Shown here piece by piece: positions 1 through 7,214 of a stretch of 11,958 nt of DNA. The notes below the pieces were generated by a model. The model saw only the letters and a program-made list of their open reading frames with translations. It had not been told where the DNA came from and ran no database searches. Source of the stretch: an uncultured Eubacteriales bacterium. GTDB lineage: Bacteria; Bacillota; Clostridia; Christensenellales; CAG-917. Location of the stretch: NCBI GenBank assembly GCA_900550855.1, contig URTQ01000029.1, positions 1 to 11,958 of the forward strand, read 5' to 3'. Within the stretch, counting starts at the first letter, position 1; every line of letters begins with the position of its first letter. The position numbers and the translations under genes are program-made.

Positions 1-1084
1 GGTCGAACTCTCTTTCGAGGCGTTCCTCGATGATTTCCATATGCAAAAGTCCGAGAAAACCGCAACGGAAACCGAATCCGAGCGCGGTGGATACTTCGGG
101 GTCGAAACTTAATGAGGCGTCGTTGAGTTGTAATTTCAAAAGAGCCTCTTTCAAATCGTCGTATCTTGCGCCGTCCGCGGGGAAAACGCCCGTATACACC
201 ATCGGCGTTGCCTTTTTATACCCGGGAAGCGCCTCTTTTGCGGGATTTTGCGCGTTGGTTATCGTATCGCCGACAGCCGTGTCGCTTACGTTCTTTATGC
301 TTGCCGCGATATAGCCGACTTCGCCCGAACTCAACACGTCGCAAGGGCGCATACCGGGTGAAAAATAACCGACTTCGACAACTTCGAACGTCTTGCCCGA
401 CGACATCATTTTTATCGTATCGCCGACCTTGACCGTGCCGTCCATAATGCGCACCATAGAGATTGCGCCGCGATAATTGTCGTAAAAACTGTCGAAAATC
501 AACGCTTTGAGCGGCGCTTCGTCGTCACCCTTCGGCGCAGGCAGTTTTTCGATTATCTGTTCGATTAGATTGTCGATTCCTATACCCTCTTTTGCCGATA
601 CGAGCGGACAACCGTCGGTGTCGAGTCCTATGATGTCCTCAACTTCCAGTTTCACTGCGTCCACGTCGGCGGAAGCAAGGTCGATTTTGTTGATTACGGG
701 CAATATTTCAAGGTCGTTTTCAAGAGCGAGATAGACGTTTGACAGCGTTTGAGCCTCTACGCCTTGCGTTGCGTCGACAACGAGCAACGCGCCTTCGCAA
801 GCGGCGAGAGAGCGTGACACTTCGTAAGTGAAGTCAACGTGCCCGGGGGTGTCGATAAGGTTGAAAATGTATTCCTCGCCCTTATACTGATAGTACAGCC
901 TGCACGTTTGAAGTTTTATTGTGATTCCTCTCTCTTTTTCGATTTCCATATTGTCGAGAAGTTGCTCGGACATTTCGCGCGCGGAAACCGTACCCGTCTT
1001 TTCGATGAGTCGGTCGGCAAGCGTACTCTTGCCGTGGTCGATGTGCGCGATTATGGAAAAATTGCGTATGTGTTTCTTGCTCAA
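1..1084 (-). CDS. lepA: Elongation factor 4 (LepA), N-terminal 361 codons, cut by the left edge
   Basis: Ribosome-associated translational GTPase (EF-4) that acts on stalled or mis-translocated ribosomes and in 30S biogenesis, in the cytoplasm or at the membrane. The reading frame gives a classic LepA start, IRNFSIIAHIDHGKST, with G1 AHIDHGKS at residues 13-20, G2 RGIT at 52-55, G3 DTPGH at 78-82 and G4 NKID at 132-135. Domain II and the start of domain III follow. The family is about 600 residues, so roughly 40 percent lies outside the window. I chose the TTG at 1084 because AGAGGG sits 4 nt upstream and the protein then starts LSKKHIRNF like its relatives. A second TTG at 1114 in the same frame is possible but adds unconserved residues, and I saw no ATG in frame. 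It is divergent from the phosphodiesterase gene and has its own promoter. The family assignment is certain; the start is likely. Confidence 0.95.
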   Translation of the reverse strand, partial: MSKKHIRNFSIIAHIDHGKSTLADRLIEKTGTVSAREMSEQLLDNMEIEKERGITIKLQTCRLYYQYKGEEYIFNLIDTPGHVDFTYEVSRSLAACEGALLVVDATQGVEAQTLSNVYLALENDLEILPVINKIDLASADVDAVKLEVEDIIGLDTDGCPLVSAKEGIGIDNLIEQIIEKLPAPKGDDEAPLKALIFDSFYDNYRGAISMVRIMDGTVKVGDTIKMMSSGKTFEVVEVGYFSPGMRPCDVLSSGEVGYIAASIKNVSDTAVGDTITNAQNPAKEALPGYKKATPMVYTGVFPADGARYDDLKEALLKLQLNDASLSFDPEVSTALGFGFRCGFLGLLHMEIIEERLEREFD

Positions 1085-1148
1085 CTTGCCCTCTTCGTTC
1101 TCGAACTTCCGCAATATCGCAAAAATTCGGAATAAATTTTGAAAACTA

Positions 1149-1177
1149 TTGACTTTATTATAATTGAATAATAAAAT
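1149..1177 (+). promoter_or_regulatory. Predicted sigma-A promoter of the phosphodiesterase gene
   Basis: On the plus strand, a -35 box TTGACT (1149-1154) and a -10 box TAAAAT (1172-1177) are separated by exactly 17 nt. The inferred start is near 1184, about 33 nt before the ATG at 1217. It is overlaid antiparallel on the lepA promoter: each promoter's -35 lies at the other's -10 end. Confidence 0.65.
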
Positions 1178-1185
1178 TTTATCAA
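1157..1185 (-). promoter_or_regulatory. Predicted sigma-A promoter of lepA
   Basis: On the minus strand, a -35 box TTGATA (1185-1180) is followed after exactly 17 nt by a perfect -10 box TATAAT (1162-1157). The inferred transcription start is near 1150, giving a leader of about 66 nt before the TTG start at 1084. It occupies the same DNA as the plus-strand promoter of the divergent gene. Prediction from sequence only. Confidence 0.7.
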
Positions 1186-1216
1186 CAAAATAAAAAGACA
1201 AATACGAGGGTTAAGT

Positions 1217-2032
1217 ATGAATTTTCAATGGCTTTTCGACAGACCCATTGCACATCGCGGTTTGCACGACGAACAGTATCCCGAAAACAGTATGCCCGCT
1301 TACGAACAAGCGATTGCGCATAACTTCAACATCGAAATCGACGTTCACGTTTCCAAAGACGGCGAAGTGGTCGTTTTCCACGACGACAACCTCAAAAGAG
1401 TTTGCGGAATCGACAAACTCGTAAAAGACTGCACCGTGGCGGAACTCAAATCCTATCCCCTTGCAAATTCAGAATATACGATTCCCACTTTCAAAGAGTT
1501 CCTCGCTCTCGTAGACGGAAAAGTCGGTATCCTTTGCGAAATCAAGGGTATCAATCCTTTCAATCACCGTATCGTGAGAGAAACCATAAAGGTTTTGAAC
1601 GAAGTGGGCTACAAAGGCAACATCGCCCTTCAATCCTTCGATTTCGGCGCGGTTTTGTATGCAAAACGCCATTCCGACTACGCCGTTGGCGAACTATGCA
1701 CTTGGTGTTCCCCCGACGGAAAGCGCAACAGATGGTGGGCAACCGACTTTATGGGCAAACTTTGGATAAACAAAATCACCCGCCCCGACTTCATTGCATA
1801 CGACGTTCGCGCGGTTGACAGAAAACTCAAAGAAAACAAGTGGATTGTCAAATGGGGCAAAAAAGTGCCTATCCTTATGTGGACGATAAAGTCGCAAGAA
1901 ACTCTCGAAGACGCGACGAAATACGCAAACAACGTTATATTCGAGCATATGGACGCGGCGCAAATGAACGACTTGGCAGGAAAGTTTATGCCCTTCCGTT
2001 GCCTTGAAAAGAATCTGCCCTCGAACAAATAA
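1217..2032 (+). CDS. Glycerophosphodiester phosphodiesterase, cytoplasmic, GDPD family
   Basis: Hydrolyses glycerophosphodiesters (deacylated phospholipids) to sn-glycerol 3-phosphate and an alcohol. The 271-residue protein carries the GDPD TIM-barrel signatures in order: HRG at 13-15, PENS at 22-25, ExD at 40-42, HDD at 55-57 (the two catalytic histidines and metal-binding acids of the family), EIKG at 108-111, QSFD near 139-142 and the late-barrel WTIKS at 222-226. The length is normal for the single-domain bacterial type. There is no signal peptide or membrane segment, so it should act in the cytoplasm. The ATG is preceded by GAGGG with a 6-nt spacer. It is the only plus-strand gene in the window, appears monocistronic, and ends at the bidirectional terminator at 2152-2183. 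It resembles UgpQ/GlpQ enzymes, but substrate preference cannot be read from the sequence. A phospholipase D-type GDPD relative is a less likely alternative. Confidence 0.9.
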   Translation: MNFQWLFDRPIAHRGLHDEQYPENSMPAYEQAIAHNFNIEIDVHVSKDGEVVVFHDDNLKRVCGIDKLVKDCTVAELKSYPLANSEYTIPTFKEFLALVDGKVGILCEIKGINPFNHRIVRETIKVLNEVGYKGNIALQSFDFGAVLYAKRHSDYAVGELCTWCSPDGKRNRWWATDFMGKLWINKITRPDFIAYDVRAVDRKLKENKWIVKWGKKVPILMWTIKSQETLEDATKYANNVIFEHMDAAQMNDLAGKFMPFRCLEKNLPSNK

Positions 2033-2151
2033 CGAAAGCGGCAAAACGCAGATAAATCACCGTTTCGGTCGATTGCTATTTTACAAGCAAATCCGTAAAT
2101 TCGTCGGCAAACGACAAGTAATTAGTTAGTTAAAATCACGATTGAACAATC

Positions 2152-2183
2152 AAAAAAACGGCACTCTTTCGAGTGCCGTTTTC
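2152..2183. terminator. Bidirectional rho-independent terminator
   Basis: A perfect hairpin: eight GC-containing pairs (CGGCACTC at 2159-2166 with GAGTGCCG at 2171-2178), loop TTTC, extended by A-T pairs on both flanks. On the plus strand it is followed by TTTT-C-G-TTT; on the minus strand by seven Ts (2158-2152). It lies between two convergent genes, the phosphodiesterase ending at 2032 and the membrane protein ending at 2202, and can serve both. The rest of the 2033-2201 gap shows nothing I recognise. Confidence 0.9.
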
Positions 2184-2201
2184 GTTTAAGTTTGTCGATT
2201 C

Positions 2202-4346
2202 TTATTCGACGTCTTCCTTTTTGAGTTTTGCGCCCACTCTCTTGACAAACGCTTTCAAAGTGTTGCCGACGGTTTCGGGCATAGCCTTGATGTCGACAAT
2301 CTTGGAATTGTTCGTAATCGAATAACTGACGTATGCGTAGTAACCGATGAGGATAACCGTGAATACGCAGAACGTGATGTAGAACGCGCCCGTCGTTTCG
2401 AAGTTGGTGATTGCGCTTGACAACACGCCGCTCTTGACGAATCCGCTTTGGTTCATAAGTTGAGCGTAGTTGAGGAAGCCGAGGAAGGACATTCCGCTTG
2501 TGACGAAGAACATTCTCTTGTCGCCGCTGACCATCGTGAAGATGAACGCAAGCGCGATTGCGAGGAACAAGTAGGTGTACGTCACTTTGATTGTGAACAC
2601 TGCGATAACTGCGAACGTGAAGGACGCAAGAAGCAAGAGTTCTTGTTTATTACGGTTCTTGAAGTAAAGCGAAATGACGTATGCTTCGAGCACCAAGAGG
2701 AAAATAAGGTTGAGGATATTGACGCTTTGTTGCGAGGACTTGCCGTTCATACCAACCATACCGTAGAGGTTGAACGCGTTCTTTACGAAGTAGTTGACGT
2801 TGGTCATTTGACCCATCATCATCTTGAATCCGTAGAAAGCGTCGCCTGCGGCGATTTGGTGAATCGCGCAAGGAATGGTAAGCGCGTAAGCAAGCACGAA
2901 GCAAGCGGGCAAACCGAACACGATTTTCGCTCTGTTCGAGGTGAACTTCTTCTTGTCGTCGTTATCCTTGATGTACATATACACGAAGTATGCAACCACG
3001 ATCGGCGCAATCGCCATCGCTCTCAAATCGAGGACTGCGGCGAGAGTCATAACGAAGTAGGTTGAGATATACTTCTTGTTGATCATAAGAATGAGCGCGC
3101 CCACGACGAGAGCAATCAAAAGGCTCTCGAAAGTTGCGCTGTGTCCGCTCACCATAAGCGCGAACGGCAACATTGCGTAAACGCTTGCGTAAACGGTTGC
3201 GAGTTTGTTGCCGACTTGCTTTTTGCCGTAGAAGTAAATCATCGCGACGACTGCCAAATCGGCAAGTACGTTGATAAGGCGAAGCAAGATTGAAAGCGAA
3301 GCGTCGTCCATTCCCTGTCCGATGAATCCAAGTACGGACAAGATGTAAATCACGCCCGGCGAGTACGTCACGGTCGTGTTTGCGGTAGCCATCTTCTCTG
3401 CGAAGTTGAAAACGCCGTTGTTTACGCCGAGATATTTTCTTGCGACGTTGAGCGTATTCGACATTTCACTGCCCATACCGTACATCGTGAGCAAAATCAC
3501 GAGGCGAAGCGCGGCGGCTGCAAGAAGAATCATAGACACGATAAACGCGTCGTTTTGATACCACTTTTTCGTAAGCACGTCGGACTTTTTGTCGTAAACC
3601 GCGGTTTTGCCGAAATCGACGAAAGCGTCTTTTCTTGCGTACAAGCGTCTGATAAGGACGTATGCGCAAGCAAGAAGCGCAACGCCGAACAAACTCATAA
3701 GCACCGTGAAGCAGATGCCGTTGACGTCAGTGTTGGTGTAAACGGTGGTCGCCTTCTTGAAGTTGATAAGGTCGTAACCTTCCGCCACTTCACCGACTCT
3801 CGATACGTTCACGTTGTCGAAGTACACAGTGCCTGTGCAGTTGTTCTCGTTCGAGCCGAGGCAAAGCGCAATCGTGAGATAGTCGGTGTTCTTGGGTTTG
3901 ACGTAGAAAGTGCTCGTCACGAATCCGTTGGTCTTTTGCGAGCGCGACACGAACTTGTAGTCGACGTTTTCAAGGAAAGCGACGTATGCGCCTTGCTTGT
4001 TGGAAAGGTCGGAATCGATTCTGATATCGACGGTCACTTTGTAGATTTTGTTGACTTCGACCTTGACGGATTGTTTGAGATAACTGTATCCCGCAGACTT
4101 GTTTTCGAGTTTGAGAACGTTGTCGTTGCTTTCGGAATCCGAACGTTGAACTCTTGCAAAAGCCACGCTCGAAGAAGACGTCGTCCAACCCTCGAACTTG
4201 TTTTCGGACGTAAAGTTTGAAAAGTCGCCGTTTGTGACGAGATTTACGCCCTCTTGGGACTCAGCGTTGTTGCAAGCCGTAAATGCGAAAAGTGCCAGTA
4301 CGAATACCAGCACTAACGCACTTATGAAAATTGTTTTTCTTTTCAT
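2202..4346 (-). CDS. Putative lipoprotein with carbohydrate-binding-like domain fused to a GT-C type membrane glycosyltransferase core
   Basis: Function not recognised with certainty. A positively charged start and hydrophobic stretch end in FTAC, a lipobox-like site with Cys25. Residues about 34-184 look like a beta-sandwich carbohydrate-binding module (NLVTNGDFSNF, then an aromatic strand GWTT, then YFDNVNV near the end). A membrane segment (about 209-232) leads to a basic cytoplasmic linker (233-266), then about 12 more hydrophobic segments to residue 674 and a lysine-rich cytoplasmic tail. The core resembles GT-C transferases that use polyprenyl-linked sugars: a long outer loop with Glu294 and YSPGVIYILSVLG, then RLINVLADLAVV, then a PFALMVSGHSATFES stretch where relatives have GQxDs. 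The ATG at 4346 has AGAGGA upstream; a TTG at 4367 would lose this site. It lies 29 nt after rplS with no terminator between, so is probably co-transcribed. Inference: transfers sugar to a cell-envelope acceptor outside the membrane. Confidence 0.6.
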   Translation of the reverse strand: MKRKTIFISALVLVFVLALFAFTACNNAESQEGVNLVTNGDFSNFTSENKFEGWTTSSSSVAFARVQRSDSESNDNVLKLENKSAGYSYLKQSVKVEVNKIYKVTVDIRIDSDLSNKQGAYVAFLENVDYKFVSRSQKTNGFVTSTFYVKPKNTDYLTIALCLGSNENNCTGTVYFDNVNVSRVGEVAEGYDLINFKKATTVYTNTDVNGICFTVLMSLFGVALLACAYVLIRRLYARKDAFVDFGKTAVYDKKSDVLTKKWYQNDAFIVSMILLAAAALRLVILLTMYGMGSEMSNTLNVARKYLGVNNGVFNFAEKMATANTTVTYSPGVIYILSVLGFIGQGMDDASLSILLRLINVLADLAVVAMIYFYGKKQVGNKLATVYASVYAMLPFALMVSGHSATFESLLIALVVGALILMINKKYISTYFVMTLAAVLDLRAMAIAPIVVAYFVYMYIKDNDDKKKFTSNRAKIVFGLPACFVLAYALTIPCAIHQIAAGDAFYGFKMMMGQMTNVNYFVKNAFNLYGMVGMNGKSSQQSVNILNLIFLLVLEAYVISLYFKNRNKQELLLLASFTFAVIAVFTIKVTYTYLFLAIALAFIFTMVSGDKRMFFVTSGMSFLGFLNYAQLMNQSGFVKSGVLSSAITNFETTGAFYITFCVFTVILIGYYAYVSYSITNNSKIVDIKAMPETVGNTLKAFVKRVGAKLKKEDVE

Positions 4347-4375
4347 TGTGTTCCTCTGAAAAATCAAGCAAGCGA

Positions 4376-4714
4376 TTAGACTTCTTTAAGTTTTGCCGCT
4401 TTGCCGGTTCTTTCTTTCAAGTAATAGAGTTTTGCACGTCTGACTTTGCCGTGACGAACGACTTGAATGCTGTCGATCTTGGGCGAATGAAGCGGGAACG
4501 TTCTTTCAACGCCGACGCCGCACGCGATACGACGAACAACGATTGTTTCGCGGATGCCGCCGTTCTTTCTTGCAATGACGATTCCCTCGTAAGTTTGGAT
4601 ACGTTCTCTCGTACCTTCAACGACTTTGACGTTCACTCTGACGGTGTCGCCGATTGCGATTTCGGGCAAGTTTTGTTTCATACCCTCTTTTTCGATTGTG
4701 TCGATAATGTTCAT
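4376..4714 (-). CDS. rplS: 50S ribosomal protein L19
   Basis: Large-subunit ribosomal protein located at the 30S-50S interface. The 112-residue product matches L19 throughout: TYEGIVIARKNGG at 41-53, GVGVERTFPLHSPKI at 66-80 and GKVRRAKLYYLKERTGK at 89-105. The length is normal. The ATG follows a full AGGAGGT site at 4726-4720. In most Bacillota this gene sits directly after trmD in the rpsP operon. Here it stands alone after yraN, with its own predicted promoter (4795-4822) and a structured leader, and is followed 29 nt later by a membrane protein gene. Confidence 0.98.
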   Translation of the reverse strand: MNIIDTIEKEGMKQNLPEIAIGDTVRVNVKVVEGTRERIQTYEGIVIARKNGGIRETIVVRRIACGVGVERTFPLHSPKIDSIQVVRHGKVRRAKLYYLKERTGKAAKLKEV

Positions 4715-4736
4715 TTTTGACCTCCTGTATTTGCGC

Positions 4737-4774
4737 GATGTTCACGACAAGCGTCTCTTGTTCGGCGGAACATC
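4737..4774 (-). promoter_or_regulatory. Structured mRNA leader of rplS, candidate L19 autoregulatory element
   Basis: In the minus-strand transcript, a 7-bp perfect outer stem (GATGTTC at 4774-4768 with GAACATC at 4743-4737) encloses an asymmetric internal loop. Inside is a 5-bp inner stem (ACAAG/CTTGT, 4761-4757 with 4751-4747) with a 5-nt loop. The base of the structure is about 10 nt above the AGGAGGT ribosome binding site. Alternative pairing CGGA-tgt-TCCG in the 5' part would compete with the outer stem. Ribosomal protein leaders are known upstream of rplS in low-GC Gram-positives; I cannot confirm that this is the same family. Confidence 0.5.
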
Positions 4775-4794
4775 CGAGTCACGCGTGTTATATT

Positions 4795-4822
4795 ATCATA
4801 AATAAATTTATTAAACAAGCAA
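4795..4822 (-). promoter_or_regulatory. Predicted promoter of rplS
   Basis: On the minus strand, TTGCTT (4822-4817) and TATGAT (4800-4795) are separated by 16 nt in an AT-rich stretch. The inferred start is near 4788, at a CACGCGTG palindrome (4780-4787), giving a leader of about 74 nt that would contain the whole stem structure. An alternative -10 (GATAAT, slightly downstream) would need a 19-nt spacer. The rest of the gap up to yraN (4823-4949) is AT-rich, and I saw no clear terminator for yraN there. Confidence 0.45.
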
Positions 4823-4949
4823 AAAATCAATATATTTTGACATTTAATCAAATTTTTGAATTTTTACCTTATTTTCGCACTATTTCCGCACTTTTCCGAG
4901 CGGTTTTTCGCAGCGTTTTGCATCGTTTCGAATCGGTATCGATATGAGG

Positions 4950-5417
4950 TTATTTGCGCGGATATTTCGCGTCGTTCACGCAAAAGGCGTTTTCGATATG
5001 GCGGATTCCCTCGTCGTCGATTGCGATAATGTCGAATCGCACGTTTGTTCCGCTTATGCGCTTTTGCGACAAATACGACTTTGCGGCGGTGACGTATCTT
5101 CCCGCCTTGTACGCCGTCACGGCTTCTTCGGCAGAACCGAACTCACTGCCGTATCTCGTCTTGACTTCCACGAAAACGATTGTCCTTTCGCCCCTTTTAA
5201 GAGGCTGAATTTTCAAGAGTTTATGCACCTTTTCGACAAACTTATCTTTTGCGTTTCGCCCGATTAGATTGCCGCTTTCGTCGGTGTAACACTCGCAAAT
5301 CAAGTCCACTTCGCAATCGCAGTATTTCGCGTTGTGTTCGAGGATTTTATACCCTTCTTTTTCAAGGTAATCGGCGGCGATTTTCTCGCCTACGTCGCCT
5401 GCGAATCTCGTGTTCAT
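4950..5417 (-). CDS. yraN: YraN/UPF0102 family nuclease-fold protein with internal insertion
   Basis: Member of the UPF0102 (YraN) family, which has a restriction-endonuclease-like fold; its cellular role is poorly known. Family landmarks are present: GDVGEKIAADYLEKEGYKIL at 7-26, an EVDLI strand at 36-40, VFVEVK at 81-86 and VRFDIIAI at 126-133. D38 and the E84-x-K86 pair form the expected PD-(D/E)xK-type metal site. The protein is 155 residues against about 115-125 for typical members. The excess lies in one place, a charged stretch of about 30-35 residues between EVDLI and VFVEVK (roughly 42-78). Its ATG overlaps the rnhB stop as ATGA, so translation is likely coupled and the gene is last in rbgA-rnhB-yraN. 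Confidence 0.9.
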   Translation of the reverse strand: MNTRFAGDVGEKIAADYLEKEGYKILEHNAKYCDCEVDLICECYTDESGNLIGRNAKDKFVEKVHKLLKIQPLKRGERTIVFVEVKTRYGSEFGSAEEAVTAYKAGRYVTAAKSYLSQKRISGTNVRFDIIAIDDEGIRHIENAFCVNDAKYPRK

Positions 5418-6022
5418 TTCACAAAGTTTCCTATAAAGGATTTTCTATGAATGGGCGTTGCGCCGTATTCTTTTAGCGCGGCGATGTGCTTTGCAGTGCC
5501 GTAGCCCATATTATGCTCGAAGTCGTACTCGGGATAGACCTTTGCCATTTCTTCCATATATCTATCCCTCGTCACCTTTGCGACGATGGAAGCGGCGGCA
5601 ATCGAATAGGAAAGCGCGTCGCCGTGAATGATTCCGAACGTCTTGTACGGAATGTCGAGTTGAAGCGCGTCGACGATAACCACGTCGGGCTTTACCGAAA
5701 GCGACATAATCGCGTCGCGCATACAGGCTTTGGTGGCGTTCAAAATGTTCATTTCGTCGATTTTTTCGGGCGGATAGGAAACAGTACTCACCGCAACCGC
5801 TTTTGAAAGTATGACGTCGTACAACTTTTCGCGCTTGCCTTTGCTCACTTTCTTGCTGTCGTTCACGCCGACTATGAGGTCGTCCAAATCCATAATAACG
5901 GCGGTGCAAGTCACAGGACCTGCAAGAGGTCCTCTGCCCACTTCGTCGATACCGCAGATATAGCGATAGCCTTTTTCGCGCAGTTGGTTTTCGTACGTCA
6001 TCAAATCTTTCGGGTCAACCAT
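5414..6022 (-). CDS. rnhB: Ribonuclease HII
   Basis: Cleaves the RNA strand of RNA-DNA hybrids and initiates removal of single ribonucleotides from DNA. The 202-residue product shows GIDEVGRGPLAGPV at 24-37, with catalytic D26 and E27, VDAL at 117-120 with D118, the strand HGDALSYSIAAASIVAKVTRDR (133-154) that supplies the remaining acidic ligand, and the GYGT-x-x-H segment at 173-179. I placed the start at ATG 6022 because GAAGGA lies 7 nt upstream and the protein then begins near where relatives begin. A longer frame from a TTG at 6121, abutting the rbgA stop, would add 33 residues with no resemblance to RNase HII. The 99 nt between rbgA and rnhB holds no clear promoter or terminator. The stop overlaps the yraN start. 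Confidence 0.96.
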   Translation of the reverse strand: MVDPKDLMTYENQLREKGYRYICGIDEVGRGPLAGPVTCTAVIMDLDDLIVGVNDSKKVSKGKREKLYDVILSKAVAVSTVSYPPEKIDEMNILNATKACMRDAIMSLSVKPDVVIVDALQLDIPYKTFGIIHGDALSYSIAAASIVAKVTRDRYMEEMAKVYPEYDFEHNMGYGTAKHIAALKEYGATPIHRKSFIGNFVK

Positions 6023-6121
6023 AATTTTTCCTTCGTATTGCCTTTTATTGTCTTTTGACTGATTATTTGCCCAATTAGTCGTAATTGTTTCGTTGCACTT
6101 GATTTTATTTATTCTGCTCAA

Positions 6122-6979
6122 CTATTTGTCGGAAAGCACGAGTTTTCTCGGCTTTTCGAGCATAATTTTGCCGAGTTTACCCTTTCTGAACTCGTCGATA
6201 ATCATTTTTGCCGTGCGTTCGTAATCGGGTTGATTGCCTTTGAGTTTGAAGCCGCGCGACATTGCGATTTGTTCGAAAATATCAATAGTTTCCTCACTCA
6301 AAACGTCGAGATTGTAGCGGCTTTTGAGTGATTCGGGATAGAGCGTTTTCATTTCGCCGATAAAGTCGAACGCAAGTTCGCTTACGTCGAGAATATCCTC
6401 TCGTATCGAGCCGATATACGCGAGGTGGTGCGCAACTTTTTGGTCTTCGAACTTGCCCCAAAGCGTTCCGGGCGTGTCCAAAAAGTCCACGTTGTCGATG
6501 GAAAGCCATTGTTTGCCGCGCGTTACCCCGGGTCTATCCCCCGTCACTGCTTTCGCTTTTTTCACCATAGCGTTGATTATCGTCGATTTCCCGCTGTTGG
6601 GAACGCCGACAACCATCGCTCTGACGGATATATTTGCGCCTTTTTGCGCGTATTTTTCGATTTTGTCGGCAACGACGCGTTTGAGTCCCGCAACGATTTG
6701 CGAACAATCACCCGACGTGCCTATCGCCTTGACGTACGGTTTGCCCTGTTTTTCAAATTCTTTGCACCACAAATCGAGGTCGCTTTTTTCAACGAGGTCG
6801 CACTTGTTGAAAACGTAAAGCACCTTTTTGCCTTGCAAAAGTTTGTTGAAAAGCGGATTATCGCAAGAATAAACCGCTCTTGCGTCGATGACGTAAATGA
6901 GCGCGTCGACAAGACGAAGATTGTCTTCCATCATTCTTATCGCTTTCGTCATATGACCGGGAAACCATTGTATGTTCAT
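6122..6979 (-). CDS. rbgA: Ribosome biogenesis GTPase RbgA (YlqF)
   Basis: Circularly permuted GTPase needed for late assembly of the 50S subunit, acting in the cytoplasm on pre-50S particles. The hallmark IQWFPGHM lies at residues 3-10. The GTPase motifs appear in permuted order: G4 NKCD at 58-61, G1 GVPNSGKS at 125-132, G2 region DRPGVTRG at 148-155 and G3 DTPG at 168-171. A C-terminal helical RNA-binding domain completes the 285 residues, a normal length. The ATG follows AAGGA with a 4-nt spacer. It is the first gene of rbgA-rnhB-yraN. Because trmD ends in a strong terminator, rbgA probably uses the promoter at 7048-7075. In Bacillus rplS lies between trmD and rbgA; here it does not. Confidence 0.96.
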   Translation of the reverse strand: MNIQWFPGHMTKAIRMMEDNLRLVDALIYVIDARAVYSCDNPLFNKLLQGKKVLYVFNKCDLVEKSDLDLWCKEFEKQGKPYVKAIGTSGDCSQIVAGLKRVVADKIEKYAQKGANISVRAMVVGVPNSGKSTIINAMVKKAKAVTGDRPGVTRGKQWLSIDNVDFLDTPGTLWGKFEDQKVAHHLAYIGSIREDILDVSELAFDFIGEMKTLYPESLKSRYNLDVLSEETIDIFEQIAMSRGFKLKGNQPDYERTAKMIIDEFRKGKLGKIMLEKPRKLVLSDK

Positions 6980-7214
6980 AGAGTCCTTCTTTGTTGCTTA
7001 TTATTTTACAATCCGACTTTGTCGACAGCAACCGATTTTCGCAATAAATTATATCGATTCGAAATCCATTGTCATAATCCGATTGCGATAGTCGAAATCG
7101 GCATTCTATCGGCACGTTTTTGCATTTTGCGACAATATATTTGCCGCTTTTATAACTCAAAACGAATCCGCAAAACGATGCGTTTTCGCCTTGATTGTTT
7201 TCGTTGTAAACTTC
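6980..7214 (-). other. Gap between trmD and rbgA: open frame without a clear start
   Basis: One minus-strand frame stays open from 7283 (inside trmD) through the whole gap and into rbgA, closing at 6858. Within the gap it would encode about 80 residues of varied, protein-like composition (for example SGKYIVAKCKNVPIECRFRL). There is no ATG or GTG with a ribosome binding site; the first usual start codon is a TTG at 7160 with no Shine-Dalgarno match. It may be a decayed gene, a chance open frame, or leader RNA. I do not recognise the peptide. The rbgA promoter lies inside it. Confidence 0.2.
7048..7075 (-). promoter_or_regulatory. Predicted promoter of rbgA-rnhB-yraN
   Basis: On the minus strand, ATGACA (7075-7070, five of six consensus bases) is followed after 16 nt by a perfect TATAAT (7053-7048). 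The inferred start is near 7041, giving a leader of about 62 nt. It is the best-matching site in the 249-nt gap and fits the terminator just upstream. Confidence 0.55.

Noticed and set aside
3555..4220. Plus-strand open frames of 200 or more codons opposite the membrane protein (also 2448-3065)
   Set aside because: The minus-strand frame has a coherent signal peptide, domain and membrane-segment order over 714 codons. The antisense frames are His/Val/Asp-rich shadows without ribosome binding sites.
6023..6121. N-terminal extension of RNase HII from a TTG at 6121
   Set aside because: The added 33 residues are not family-like, and a good ribosome binding site stands before the ATG at 6022.
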